Of a DNA stretch of 64,000 nucleotides, positions 44,179 through 58,662 are shown in pieces. Position 1 is the first letter of the stretch; every line of letters starts with the position of its first letter. The stretch is from Ephemerocybe angulata (taxonomy: Eukaryota > Basidiomycota > Agaricomycetes > Agaricales > Psathyrellaceae): assembly GCA_013368325.1 (NCBI GenBank), contig JAACJK010000119.1:1-64000 (forward strand). The letters run 5' to 3'. A program made the position numbers and the translations under genes. The notes under the pieces were generated by a model, which worked only from the letters and a program-made list of their open reading frames with translations, was not told where the DNA came from and made no database searches.

Positions 44179-44734
44179 TAATTTCAACACTTTTATTACT
44201 AATTTTTTTTGTTAAAAAATAATTGGGCAATCGCCCTACTAGAATAAAATTAGCAGGGCTACCTAATTTTTTTGTTCTTGTTTGTGAAACAAAAAAATAA
44301 AAGAACAAAAGTCAACATAAAAAAAAGTAAGTAATAAGTGTTTTTGTTTCTTATATAGGAATAAACTAATTTTTTCAATATCTAGGGTAGGTTTTTTTTT
44401 GTTTGTTTTAACAAAAAAAATTAATTAGTAAGTGATAGTAACAAAACAAAAATTATGCTGAAATTATATCTAATAACAACAGAAATAAGTATAACAAAAG
44501 GGTTATTTTTGTTTATTTAGTCACTTTTTTTATCTGCAGTTATTTTTTTTTTTTTAAAAAAAAATTAGAAGGGCCAGTATCTTTATTTGATCTGTTGACT
44601 TTTTTATTGTTAATAAAAAGTGATAGATTAAAATTAGTCAACAGATAGATAAAAAAAAGTCAACAAAGATAGTCTAATCAATTTTGTAGTAGTTGACTTT
44701 TTTATTTATATAAAAAAAGTGATAATTGGGCTAC

Positions 44735-45122
44735 TTATTTTTTTTTTAAAAAATTAGGACTGGGATTAATCCCAGTATTATTCAGAGAAATAGCTCCACT
44801 ACCTATTTCTAATACAAACCAATAGTTAAAACTACGAAAAAAATAATTCCTATTGATAAACCGAAAATGGAAATTTGATATAAAGAAACAGCTAATGGAA
44901 ATAATAATAAAATTTCTAAATCAAAAATTAAGAATAATAAAGCTACAATCATAAAGTGTATTTGAAATGTAGAACGAGTTTGTTCAGGTAAAGCTATAAA
45001 ACCACATTCATAAGTCGAATTTTTAGCTTCATCAGGATTATGAGTAGCTAATAAAATATTTAAAGCTAATAAAATAAAAGCTAAAATAGGAATAAAATAA
45101 ATAAAAATAATAAATTTGTCAT
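44735..45122 (-). pseudogene. nad3: nad3, mirror copy with frameshifts
   Basis: Arm-2 copy of 24256-24645, two bases shorter. One A is missing in AATACAAACCAATAG (AAA for AAAA) and one near the start (GGAATAAAATAAAT for GGAATAAAAATAAAT). Both are homopolymer contractions, so it is more likely a sequence error than a real pseudogene. Confidence 0.85.
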
Positions 45123-46697
45123 TATAATTTAAAAAATGTTAAAGACAGTACTTGAGTACTACTTAATATTAATATCGGTTTACAAATGAAAAATAATATG
45201 AATAAAGTTAAAGAAGAAATAATAAAAATATGAAATGAATTGGACCATGTATTGTTTGTTACCAACCCTACTTCCTGTCCCGTGATTATTTTATTAGAAT
45301 TAATTTGATCTATTGCAGGCCGAATGGCCAGCTGTCCATTTGGATCGGTATGCATAATTTTAATAATTTTTAAGTAATAAGAAGCACTTATTACACTAAC
45401 TATTATTGCTAATATACTCATAAAATAATAACCTTGATCTAAGGCAGAATTTAATACAAATTGTTTAGAAAAGAAACCAATTAAAGGAGGAATTCCAGCC
45501 ATAGAGAATAAAGAAATAGTTAAAGTTAAACTTAATATAGGATTCTTCCAGAATAAACCTTGTAAATCGTTTAAAAATCTAATATCTAAAATTTCTATAG
45601 AATAATTAGAAAAAATTTTAGGAATAGAATTAATATAAGATATAGCTAATAAAATTAAAAAATATTTAAATTAGTAATAATATATTGAAATAATAAAAGA
45701 TAAATGAATCTATAGATTGTTCAGTATTTATAGCTAAAGCTAATAAAATAAAACCTATATGTGATATAGTACTATAGGCTAATAATCGTTTTATTTTATT
45801 TTGAGCTAAACCAACAACTGTTCCTAAAATTAAAGAAAAAATAGCACTTATTAATATTACAATTTTTAATAATAAAATGTATTCAATCCTAATCCAGAGC
45901 TTAAAGGATTAATTAAAGAAGCGAAAGGAGAATATAATTCTAATAATAATATTAATATAGATATTTTAGGCATTATTGTTAACCAAATTGTTACTATTGT
46001 TGGTGCTTCATCATATACATCTGGAGACCAATTATGTAATGGAGCAGCAGCTATTTTAAATAATAAACCTATAACTATTAATAAAATACCTAATAAAGTA
46101 CCTGTTATAACATAATCCATATTTGAACTACTTATTAAAGTATATATTGATTCTATTTGAGTTAATCCAGTATAAGAATATATTAAACCTGCACCTAATA
46201 ATATTATAGCGGAGGAGAAACCACCTAATAAGAAATATTTTAAACCTGCATTACTTGCATTTATTCCATGAATCTCTGAATTTCTATATAAAGTAGTTAA
46301 AATATATAATCCAAATGATTGTAATTCTATACTTAAATAGAATGAAATTAAATCAAAACTAGAAATTAATAAACTTGAACCTAAAGTACTAAATAATACT
46401 ATTATAGAATAATCTATATTAAGATTACTTTCTTCTTTAAGAATAGGCCAACCTATTAAAATCATAAAACCTATTATTAATAAAAATAATTCAATCATAC
46501 TACTTAAATTTGTTATTTGAAATAATCCACTATATAATCCTATACCAGATCCAATTGACTGAATATATGTGATATTAAAACTTAATATACCTGATAGTAA
46601 TAATATTATAGCAGTAATTCTTGTAAAATGAATAGAAGTTATTCTTTTAAAGGAAGGGCCTTAGCCACTATTAAATTAAGATTGTAGAAAACAACAT
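45122..46697 (-). pseudogene. nad2: nad2, mirror copy with frameshifts
   Basis: Arm-2 copy of 22676-24256, five bases shorter. Missing A's are seen in the N-terminal ACTATTAAATTAAG, in AATAAAATGTATTC near the middle and in AATTAAAAAATATT, plus ATAATAAAAG for ATAAATAAAAG. Two large open pieces remain (45122-45502 and 45866-46498). The CAGGCCGAATGGCCAG repeat is retained. Confidence 0.85.
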
Positions 46698-47382
46698 CTC
46701 AATAACCTTCAGTTATTTTTTTTGTAACAAATACAAAAAAAAATTAGAATGGCCAGTAATTTTTTTATTTACTTATTTTTTACCTTATCACTTTTGTTAC
46801 TTACCGCAGGGTTTTTTAAAAAAAAGTTATAAATAAAAAACCCTGCGGTAAGTAATATAATTAAGGCCAGTAAATATATTTTACTTATATTACTAACAGC
46901 ACTTATTTTTGTTTCTGTTCAGTTATTTTTTTTTGTTTTTCTTAAAAAAAATTAAGTAATTTTAATCTATCACTTTTGTTATAAAAACCTTATCAATTTT
47001 TTTTTTTACTACAACTGGCCTAAGGCCTGGATTAGTAAGTAACAGATCAAAAAGTGATACTAATCAATTTTGTAGTAGTTGACTTTTTTTATTTATATCT
47101 GGAAAAAAGTGATAACTGGCCATTCTAATTTTTTTATTTACTTTTTTTTCTTTATAGAAAAAAAGTGATAAAAAAAATAACTGGATAAGGGTTAAAACAA
47201 AAATAAGTGCTGGTCAGGGCTTATTTTTTATTTATTGACTTTTTTATCATAAAAACAGAATAAAAATAAGACTTGGATTATTTTTTTGTAAAAAAATTAG
47301 TAGTTATTTTTTTTGTATTGACTTTTTTTTCTTTATAGAAAAAAAGTGATATACAAAAAAATTAGATAGCCCAATTATTTAA

Positions 47383-49401
47383 TTAAACAGATAATACAAA
47401 GAATGTAGATGCTAAATATATTATAAATAGTCTCATTTCTTGTTTTAATAAGGATGTTATATAATTTTCTTCTAGAGAAATATTTAATAAAATAGGAGTA
47501 AAACTAAAATTAATAAAGATAATAATGCTATACTAATGTATAAAGAATAAGTAGTTATTATACCAGTATCTAATTTAGCTATATTATTACCAGTATTGAT
47601 AATATTATTAGATAAACCGTAAGGTCCGATTAATTCAATAATACCTCTATCTATTTCTTTAGAAATTTTATAACCTAATTTCATACCTTTACTTACTAAG
47701 AAATGATTATATAAAATATCAAATAATATTTACCATTAAAGAAACTATATAATTTAATAGGAATAGATCTTCTAGTACTATTATTATTAAATGGAGTTAA
47801 ATTAATTAAGAAATGAGGTTGTAAATGATATAAATATATTGCTAAACTAGCACCAATAAAACTAATAATAGCCGGTAATAATTTAATAAAAGGATTTAAA
47901 GAAAATTCAGCTTCAATTAAAGTTAAATTATTAGGATGAGTAAATAAAGAATTAGCAAAAAATCAGAACCTACACCCACATAAACATCACTTAATAAATA
48001 ACCAAAAATATACTAAATAAAGATAAAATTAATAAAGGAATAATAGTTGCTATATTACTTTCATGAGTATTTAAATAATAATTTTTAGGTGCATTAGGAT
48101 AAGTTAAAAAAACTAAACTTATTAATCTAAAACTATAAAAAGCAGTTATTCCTGCTGTTAGACTACCTAAAATATAAGCAACATACCACTAAAACTATAA
48201 TTACCAAAAGCTAATTCTAAAATTAAATCTTTACTATAAATCCTGTTAAATAAGGAGTAGCTAATAAACTTAAAGTTCCTGTTAACATTACTGCATAAGT
48301 AAATGGTAAAAATTTTATTAATCCACCCATTTTTCTGACATCTTGTTCGTCAGCAAATGAATGAATTACTGCTCCAGCTCCTAAAAATAATAAGGCTTTA
48401 AAAAAAGCATGGTTAACGGTATGCATTAAAGCTACATTATATTGACTTAATCCAATTGCCATCATCATATATCCTAATTGAGATATAGTACTGAAAGCTA
48501 TGATTCTTTTTAAATCATTTTGTAATAAACCTGCAGTTCCAGCAAAAAAAGCTGTACTACTTCCTATTATTGTTATTATTAATAATGTTGTACTACTATA
48601 TTCTAATATTGGTGAACATCGTAATAATAAATATATTCCTGCGGTTACCAGTGTTGCGGCATGTAATAAGGCACTTACAGGTGTAGGTGCTTCCATACTT
48701 CCAGGTAACCAAGAATGTAAAGGTATATTAGCACTTTTGGCTAAAGCACCACCTAATAATAATAAAGATATAATAGTAATAGCAGTTTCATTCATATAAG
48801 GTATTAATGAAAATACTTGAGAATAATTTAAAGTTCCTAATAAAGAAAAGATAGAAAAAATCCTATACTCATTAACATATCTCCACCTCTATTCATTGTA
48901 AAGGCTAATATGGCTGATTTATTTGCTTGTATTCTAGTAAAATAATAATTAATTAATAAATAAGATACTACTCCTATTGCTTCCCATCCTACAAACATTA
49001 CAAAGAAATTTCCACCACATATTAAAATAACATTCCTGCTGTAAAGGCTGATAAATAAGAAAAAATCTTTGATTATGAGGATCTGAAGATAAATAATCTA
49101 TAGTATAGATATGTATCAAAGTTGAACAATATACTACTGCTATACCTAAAGAAACTGTTAATTGATCAAAATAAAATTCCCATTTGATTTGCATTAATTC
49201 TGATTCTATCCAACTTCCTAAATCTATTGTTACTACTGTTCCACTTATTCCTACTTCATAATAAGCTATACTTATTAATAAAGAAGTTAAAATTAAACAA
49301 GTACAAGTAATTATTTTAGATCCTGTAACTCCTACTTTTCTTCCCAGAAATCCTGAAACTATTGAACCTAATAAAGGTAATAATATTATTGATAAATACA
49401 T
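47383..49401 (-). pseudogene. nad5: nad5, mirror copy with multiple frameshifts
   Basis: Arm-2 copy of 19955-21982, nine bases shorter and split into at least three large open pieces (48949-49401, 48223-48795, 47484-47684). Examples of lost homopolymer bases are at about 49070 and 48860. The start and stop codons are intact. Confidence 0.85.
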
Positions 49402-49404
49402 ATT

Positions 49405-49669
49405 TTAATTTGTTAATGAAATTGTTCCTCTTAATCTATAATATGCTACTAATATACTTAATCCTATTACTGATTCGGCTCCAGCTATTGAAATTATAAA
49501 TATACTAAATGTTTGACCTATACTATCGTCAAAACCATAAGACATTATTAATACTAATAAAGTAACTGATAATAACATTATTTCTATAGCTATTATCATT
49601 AATATTATATTTTTCTATTTAATACAAAACCTAATATCCCTATTAAAATAATATTAAAGCTAAATTCAT
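49405..49669 (-). pseudogene. nad4L: nad4L, mirror copy with frameshifts
   Basis: Arm-2 copy of 19685-19951, two bases shorter. One lost A is in ATTAAAATAATATTAAAGC, which breaks the first 20 codons. The last 64 codons are open. Confidence 0.85.
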
Positions 49670-49829
49670 ATTTTGTTTGTTTCGTTTTTATTTCATTTTA
49701 GTTAAATAATAAGCTATCACTTTTTATCACTTTTTATCACTTTTTTTTTACTGGCCTAATTTTTTTGTTCGAACAAAAAATAACGGCCTGAAAAAAGTCA
49801 ACAGATAAAAAAAGTAAATAAAAGTCAAT

Positions 49830-49900
49830 TACGAGTAATCAGATTCGAACTGATAATATCTACTTGGAAGGTAGAGGTTATACCATTTAACTATACTCGC
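49830..49900 (-). tRNA. trnG: tRNA-Gly (UCC), mirror copy
   Basis: Arm-2 copy of 19453-19523. Confidence 0.88.
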
Positions 49901-50377
49901 TATCAAGCTAATTTTTATTATCCAGGCCGTAATTTTTTTGTTCAAATATTCACTTTTTTTTCTATAAAGAAAAAAAGTCAAGAACAAAAAAATTAGGCCA
50001 GTTGTTACTTACTAATCCAGGCCTTAGGCCAGTTGTAGTAAAAAAAATTGATAAGGTTTATCTTACTGGCCATTCTAATTTTTTTTGTAAAATAAACAAA
50101 AAAATAACTGAGCAGATAAAAAAGTCAACAAACAAAAAAATAAGACTTTTTTTATTTATATAAAAAATTGATAAAAGTTAGTAGGGTTTAATTTTTTATT
50201 TGTTACAAATAAAATAAAAAAAACCTACCCTTATCCAGGCCGAATGGCCAGTTGTAGTTACTACTTATTTTTTTAAGGCCTGTAGTAGTAATTAAAACAA
50301 ACCCTTATCAATTTTTTTTGTTTTAACAAAAAAAATTAATTAGCAGGGCTACCGCCCAGAAATAAGACAATTAATTT

Positions 50378-50448
50378 TAGGAAGTAGGGTAATCGAAACT
50401 CTGTCTGCAATGTGTAAAATTGCTGCTAAACCACTCAGCTAACCTCCT
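50378..50448 (-). tRNA. trnV: tRNA-Val (UAC), mirror copy
   Basis: Arm-2 copy of 18894-18964. Confidence 0.83.
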
Positions 50449-51044
50449 AATTTTTTTTTTATCACTTTTTTTATTTAAGATAAAAAAGTCAATAAATAAA
50501 CAAAAAAAATAACAGGCTTATTTTTTTCTGTTGACTTTTTTTTATTTATAAAAAAGTGATAATAATTAAACAAACAGAAAAAAATAACTAACAAAAAAAG
50601 TAATTAGTAGTAATTTTTAAAAAAAAAAATAAGACTTGGGCGACTGCCCTATCACTTTTTTTATCTAAAGATAAAAAAGTAAATAATTAAAAAGAGAGTA
50701 AATTATTATATTTTACTCTCTTTTAATCACTTTTTTTGTTATTGTTTTTGTTACTAAAAAAATCAGGCCAGTTACTAAGTTATTTTTATTTACTTTTTAC
50801 TAATCAATTTTGTAAAAATTGATAAGGTTTGTTTTATTTAAGAGTTATTTTTTTTGTTTATCTTAAAAAAAAATTAAGTCCAACTATCACTTACTAATCA
50901 ATTTTGTAAAATTGATAAGGGTTATCTGTTTTTAGTTTAAGACAGATAACTGGCTAAGGCCTGTTATTTTTTTGTAACAAAAAAATTAAACAAAAAAAAA
51001 AATAGTAAATAAGGGATAAGGGTTATTTTTTTTACATGCTTTTT

Positions 51045-51811
51045 TTAATGTAATTCTATAGCATCTCTTAAATAAGAACATACTAATAAAGTAAATACGA
51101 ATGCTTGAATTAATGAAACAGCTATTTCTAATCCTACTAATGCTAAGAAAATAGCAAAAGGTATTAATGTAATAATAGCTACTATTATATTACCTGTAAA
51201 TAATTTATATAGGTAAGTAGATAATATTTTTAATAATGTATGACCAGCTACTATATTAGCAAATAATCGTACTCCTAAAGATACTGCTCTAGCTAAATAA
51301 GAAATTAATTCTATTAAAGCTAATAAAGGTACTAATCCTAAAGGTGTTCCAGCAGGTATAAAGAATGAGAAGAATTTAATACCATGTATAGATATTGATA
51401 AGATAGTTACTCCTATAAATATTGTTAAACTTAATCCTAAAGCAACCACACCACTAGCTGTAACAGCAAAAGAATAAGGAACATTAGAAATTAAATTTCC
51501 TATTAAAATAAAGAAAATAATGAATATACAAAAGGTAAATATATTTCATTATGAGTTCCTATTTGTTCTCTTACCATAGTATTTAAACTAGCAAATGAGG
51601 ATTCTAATGAAATAGACCATTTACTAGGAACTAAATTAAAATCGTTATTACCATAATAATGTAAACCTACTACTATTAATAATATAAATATTGTATATAA
51701 AGCTAAATTAGTTAAACTTAAATTTACATGTCCTAATATTGGAGCATTAAATCCTATTAAACTTGTTACTTCAAATTGACTTAAAGGTGATAAAATAAAT
51801 AAATTTGTCAT
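51045..51811 (-). pseudogene. atp6: atp6, mirror copy with one frameshift
   Basis: Arm-2 copy of 17517-18284, one base shorter: AAAGAAAATAATG where arm 1 has AAAGAAAAATAATG, at about 51512-51522. Both flanking pieces are open. Confidence 0.88.
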
Positions 51812-52064
51812 TGTTATATTTTCTTTTTCTTCATTCAACTATATATTACCTCCTCAGTAGGACTGATTTTTTTTTTGTTGACTTTTTTTATTGTAAATAA
51901 AAAAGTGATAAAAAAAAATTAAGTCCAACTATAACTTTTTTTATCTATATCACTTTAATAAAAAAGTGATACCCCTTGCGGAAAAAAATTAGGGAGACAA
52001 TTATAGGAACAAACTATTTTGGCTAAGCCAACATTTCTTATTACACTATCTTTCCTTTAAGATA

Positions 52065-52137
52065 AACATCTTAATGGAATTGAACCAATATTCTATTACT
52101 TCGAAGGTAATTGCTTTACCAATTTAGCTAAAGATGT
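52065..52137 (-). tRNA. trnR: tRNA-Arg (UCG), mirror copy
   Basis: Arm-2 copy of 17189-17261. Confidence 0.86.
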
Positions 52138-52390
52138 TAATTATATCCTTCCAGCACTAGATTTTTTTATTTTTATCACTAATTTTTACTTAATTTTTTT
52201 TTGTATCTAATTACAATAAAAAAATAACTGAACAGATAAAAATAAAAAATTAATAGGACTTATTTTTTTTTTTGTTGACTTTTTTTATTGTTAATAAAAA
52301 AGTGATAAAAAAAATTAATTGGGCAATCTAATTTTTTTTGTATTTGTTACAAAAAAAATAACTACAACAAGTAATTAAAAATTTTAGGGT

Positions 52391-52464
52391 TACGAGTAAA
52401 GAGACTCGAACTCTTAATTTTGAATGCCTAAAACTCACCTGGCTACCAATTTCAGCATACTCGT
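52391..52464 (-). tRNA. trnL: tRNA-Leu (UAG), mirror copy
   Basis: Arm-2 copy of 16858-16931. Confidence 0.84.
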
Positions 52465-52842
52465 TTCTCCTCTTTTTTTTTTATTTTTATCTGCCTGCTA
52501 ATTTTTTTTTTTTAATTTATTAAAATTCAACAGTAACTGGCCTGATTTTTTTAGTAAGGCTAATCCAGTTATTTTTTTTTTTATCACTTTTTTTTCTATA
52601 AAGAAAAAAAGTAAATAAAAAATTAGAATGGCCAGTTGTAGTAGTTGACTTTTTTTATTTATATAAAAAAGTGATAACTGGTCTACGGCCTGGATAAGGA
52701 GGGTTTGCTAGATATCACTTTTTTAAGTCAATTACTTTTTTTTTTATCACTTACTAATCCAGTTAGTTGTAGTAAAAAAAAATTGATAAGGTTTTTATCT
52801 AATTACAATAAAAAAAAAATTAGTCAATATAAAAAAAAGTGA

Positions 52843-52914
52843 TGGAAACACCTGGATTTGAACCAGAACTTTCCCATTAAAAGTGAGACACTCCACCACT
52901 CGAGTTCTGCTTCC
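52843..52914 (-). tRNA. trnK: tRNA-Lys (UUU), mirror copy
   Basis: Arm-2 copy of 16406-16477. Confidence 0.88.
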
Positions 52915-53168
52915 TAACTACTGACTTTTTTATCTGTCTTTTGACTTTTTTTATTTATAATAAAAAAAGTGATATAAACCCTGCGGTGAATAATAAAAAA
53001 GTGGTAAAAAAAAAAAAAAAATAAGGTAAATAATAAAAAAGAGTTGTTAGGTTGTTAGGATGTTAGGATAGTAGGGGATAATTATTTATGATTTTTTTCT
53101 CAAACTAATTTTTTTTAGTAATAAAATTAGTGCTGATTAGTGATAAACAAAATTAGTGGCCCCAATTA

Positions 53169-53405
<237 letters not shown>

Positions 53406-53696
53406 TTATTTAATCAAGGTAATAGCGTCTAAATAAATTAATAAATAATTACACTTTTAATTATCCTGTCCCCAGTAGGGCTTATTTATCCAGATAAATA
53501 AAAAAATAAGCCCAACTACAATTATTTTTATTGACTTTTTAATCTATCTGGACTTTTTTTTCTTTATAGAAAAAAAGTGAATATTTGAACAAAAAATAAC
53601 GGCCTGGTGATAGATAAAAAAGTCAACAGATACAACAAGAAAAAAAGTGATATAATTAAAGAGCAAGGGTTAAAAAAAAAATTAGTATGAAGATAG

Positions 53697-54442
53697 CTAA
53701 ATAAAAACATTAGATTGTAGAGCTATTATTAAAGACTGTATAGAATTTGGATCAATAAAACTACAATGCTGCATACCATCTGTAAATAGTTCTAAATTGA
53801 AGTTAGGATTTTCTACTAGTTTATTACCTAATTTTAGTGCAAGTTTACCAATATGTATTTGCTGACAGGTTAATCCTACTTTTTTTGATAAATTAGACTT
53901 TACCTCTTCTTGCATAGATAATATATCTAGTCTTGTGTCTTCTTGTCTCTCTAAATCTTGTAAATTAGGGAAGCTAGCTATTTCTAGATTAGTCTCCTGT
54001 AATCTTTTATTTATTCAAAAAGAGAAGTTGTATATTATTTTAACGTAAGGATTTCCTATAGGGGGACTTCCAGGAAATTGGTCTACTTCAGCTATATCAA
54101 AAGTGGTAAAACTATGAGTAGCTTTCTCATAAAACCCGTTAGATTCAACATGCAGTATAGCCCCCTTTGTTTCTTCCAGTAAAAACATGGTACCAAACTT
54201 ACGTTCTGTAATTTGACTAGGCATTAACCAATTATTATTATCATTCACTTCAATAGCTTCCCTACGGAATGCTGAGAACAACCTATATTTTGAATCTAAT
54301 TGATTAAAAAAAAAGTCGAAAATTTATGATTATCTATTTGTGGAATATCACCTCCACCTAAGTGCATTAAAAACCGTACTGCCTGCTCCCAATTAATATT
54401 TAAATTCTGATGTTGAAAAATACAATTGATTAAAATTGCCAT
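53697..54442 (-). pseudogene. orf248, mirror copy with one frameshift
   Basis: Arm-2 copy of 14872-15618, one base shorter: nine A at about 54307-54315 where arm 1 has ten T at 15000-15009. The TGA codon at the arm-1 15298 position is kept. Confidence 0.75.
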
Positions 54443-54910
54443 TTGTTTTTTTTTTTTTTTTTTATTTGTAGATATTTACTTTTTTTTTTTATTTATATAA
54501 AAAAGTCAATACCAATATTTGTTAAGTTTAACATTTGTTTATTTTATTCACTTTTTTTTCTTTCTGTTTATTCACTTTTTTATCTTATAACTTTTTTAAT
54601 CTGTTTACTGTAAGATAGATTAAAATTAGTAACAACTGGCCATTCGGCCTGGATAAAACAAAAAAAGAACTTAGTAATAAGTCAGTCAATAAAAAAAATA
54701 AGCCTTTTGACTAACTTATCTGACCAGGCCTTAGCCAGTTATCACTTTTTTTATAAATAAAAAAGTCAACAGATAAAAAAGTCTGGGAGTGATAAAAATT
54801 AAGCCTGGTCAATAAAAAAAAAAAATTAGGAACAAAGTCCATAAAAAAGTCAATCAAATATAAATCTCAAGTTTTTTTATAAATTAGTATTGCTAAACTA
54901 TTTTCTTTAG

Positions 54911-57900
54911 AAAATTAATATACTTTACAGTATTTACATTCGCAACCTATTTAGAAATGTTCTATTTCTTAATTATAAATTATTTTTTTTTATCACTTTT
55001 TTTATCTAAAGATAAAAAAAGTAAACAAAAAATAATAATTTTATTAGTATAAAGGGAGTAGATTCTTGCTTTATAGACATTCAGCACTTATCTATTATGT
55101 TTGTGGCTACCCAACTATGCATTATATTTATTCACTCTATTACTTAGTAATAAGTCTTGTAAATATTAAAAACAATTGGTACACTATGGAAACACAACCT
55201 ATTGGTCCTTTCGTACTGGAAGGTCTGTCCCTCTTTACTAAATTTTCCACCAGAAGATAGGGACCATACTGACTCACGTCGTATTAAACCCAACTCACGT
55301 ACCCTTTTAATCGGCGAACAGCCGAACCCTTCCAAGCTTCTTCCCCCGGAGGATAGGATGAGTCGACATCGAGGTGCCAAACAGCCGAGACAATGTGTAC
55401 TCTCGTCGGCTATCAGCCTGTTATCCCTAGCGTAACTTTTATTAATTGATCCCCGTCTATCCCATATTATAGCGAGGGGTCACTATGCCCTACTTACATA
55501 TCTGTTTGACTTTTAAGTCTATCAGTTAAGCATGCTTACCGCCATTGAACTCTGCGCAACCCTTCACTGGTTGATTGATCTCCATTCAATTTCTAGCTAT
55601 GCCTTTAAAAAAAAAATAAAGAATAGATTAATACTACTTTTTAAAAAAAAAGTGATAAGTTAATCCATTATTTGTAATAAATATTCTTTACAGAATAAAC
55701 AATCTTAATTTAGTTTGTTAAATTAAAAAAGAAAAAAAAAATTTGGATGTACTTTGCTACTCTATTAAAGACGACCGCCCCAGTCAAACTGCCAATTAGT
55801 CAACTCTCCCTTTATATTTTAATTTTAAGGTAAACATAAACCCAACTTAAATTATAAGGTTTCCACTATATATCTCTCGATTTCCCTATTCTCTATTAAT
55901 TTAAGTTGTTATAGATTCATATGATAACTAATTACAGTAAAGCTGCATAGGGTCTTCCCGTCCCCTGGTGGTAACGCGCATCTGCACGCGTAATTCAATT
56001 TCACTGAGCAAGTTGTAGAGACAGCGAGACCATCGTTACATTATTGATACCGGACCACATTTAATGGCCAATTTATTTTGCTACCTTAGGATCCTCATAG
56101 TTAAGACCGCTATTAACCAGACTTTCGATAAATCACAGTTTATATTTCCATGATTATTCTTATATTAATGGCATTGGGCAAATTTCACACAGTATACTAT
56201 CACATTAATGATTGCACTGTGTTGTGTTTTTAGTAAACAGTCGTGGCCTCCGATTATGTGTCACCTATTATTTAACTGGGTGATAGCCCTGGATAAATAA
56301 TAGGTACCTCTTGTCGTCAAACTTATGAGGTGAATTTGCCGAGTTCCTTAACAACTTTTAGCTCTACGCCTTAGTATTCTCAACTAACGAACCTGTGTCG
56401 GTTTAGGGTACGGTAGCAGGATAACATGAAACCATGAAATCCAGTTATATTAATTTCCTGATTACTTAAATTAGTTATTTGAAATAATTTGCTATAATAT
56501 ACTCATCAGTAGTAGCTATTGCTACATCCCTTAGAGGCCGCATTAACACATAGAGGATCAACCTTTCTATTGTAACCCTTTCGTATTCGGCGAATTCCAT
56601 TATAGGAATTTTTTACGTTACTCATGTCAGCATTCTCTCTTCAGTAACCTAATATATAATGAAACACTATAATTTCAACAGTTATACTGAATGTTCTACT
56701 ACCTAGATTAAGAATCTGGGCTACTGCCCTGATATTTAATATAATTATCTTAATCAACACAATATCGGTTGATTGTTTAGACCCGTTGAATTTTCGGCGC
56801 GGCTATCTTAAAGCTTTTATTTTGAAATAAAAGCAACTGCTGTTGCGTTGTTACAAACGTTCATTATAAGTAGCGACTGCCAGGCTCACTTCACAGCTGT
56901 ATTTGATATTGCTACATCCTTATTTTCACTTAACAATCATTTGGGACCTTGATTAGTGTTCTCGGCTGTTTCCGTCTTGACTGTCCAACTTAGCATGTAC
57001 AGTCTGAATATCTACTATCAATTTATGTAATTCCGAGATTCACTTCCAAAGGTAAGATTTTCTAGATCCCCGCAACCTAAACGCATTCATTTTTTATCAC
57101 TTTTTTTACTGGCCATTCTAATTTTTTTTTAGAAAAAAAAATAACTGTAAAAAAAGTAACTTTAAGAAAATGATTTGTTGGGAATTGCCTTGCTGTACCT
57201 CCATAAATTTATTAGGGTAGTATAAAACTTTAAACCCAGAAGTAGACATCATACTAAAATATGTTTCGGTAGAAAACCAGCTAGCACCAGGTTAGATTGG
57301 CATTTCACCACTTACCAAAACTCATCGGAGAATTATGCAACATTCAACCGTTCGATCCATTATAATCTGGTCTTGGTAAGATCACCTGGCTTCGGGTCTA
57401 ATAGAAGTAACTTACCCATTACTATTTTTTTATGTCTATTGACTTAATTATAATATAGTCGCTTTCGCTAAGGCTATTAACCTTGCTACTCCTATTAACT
57501 TGCTGACCCATTATGCAAAAGGTACGCCGTCATTCTTTAAAAGAATTTCGACTGCTTATAGAATTACTAATTCAAGATCTATTTCACCATTTTTTAACTT
57601 AGTTAAAATATATGTATACTACATGCTTTTCAAACTTTTCCTTCACAGTACTTTTTCACTATCGCTAAATTTATAATACTTAGCCTTAGAGGATGGTTCC
57701 CCTTTATTCCAACAAGTTATCTCTCATTGTACTTATTATTCTAATTATAACTTTTTTTTTTACAAAAAAAGTAAGTAAAGATAAATTCAAATATTAAAAA
57801 TATATTTGAATTTATTTAATAGAAATAAAGATAAATATATTTTTTTATAAGGACTTTGAACCTTTTTATAGTTATAATTTTAACTGGCTTATTTTTTGTT

Positions 57901-58307
57901 ACAAAAATAAGCCTGATAAGTTATTATATTTTTTGTTTTATTTTATATATTTATCTTAGGCTAATTCGATTTCACTCACCATTACTCTCGAAGTCTCGGT
58001 TGATTTCCTTTCCTTTCCTTAATAAAATGTTTTACTTCAGGAAGTGTTTTATAATAAAGATTTACCTTAGGATTGCTTAATATTAATTTTTCCTTATAAA
58101 TAATAAGTATTGTTAATCTATTAATAAATATATACAATTCAGGCTTTAATTTTAAATAAGGCCTGTTATTATTTATAGGTTAAGCTTTTGGTTAAATTTC
58201 CTCCTTTTTTTATAAATTTGCCTTAGTTTTCCTTAATAATCCCTTTAAAATACGTTAATGTTTATTCAATTTATGATATTTCCTTTAATTTGGTTATTAT
58301 ACTTTTA
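54911..58307 (-). rRNA. rnl: large-subunit rRNA, mirror copy (ends approximate)
   Basis: Arm-2 copy of about 11000-14400. The coordinate sum changes only from 69311 to 69307 across it, so it has few indels. The GGCCATTCTAATT hairpin insert is also present (about 57095-57160). Confidence 0.93.
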
Positions 58308-58662
58308 TATTTAATTGGATAATTATAGAATATTTATTTGTTTTGTTTATATATTATATTGACTATTTTTTACTAATCCAGTTATTTTTTTTGTAACAAA
58401 TAAAAAAAAAATTAGACTGGCCAGTTGTAGTAGTTGATTTATATAAAAAAAGTGATAACTGGCTAAGGCCTGGATAAGGGTTTGTTTGTTTATTTTTATC
58501 TAAAAACAGATAAAAATAAGCCTGTTATTTTTTTTGTTTTGTTTTAACAAAAAAATTAGAGCAAAGGGTTACAAATAAAAAACTGAAATAAAATAAAAGA
58601 GGTGTAATATTTTTTACACTTTTTTTAGACACTATTTTTTATCAAAACAAATCAAATTTTAC

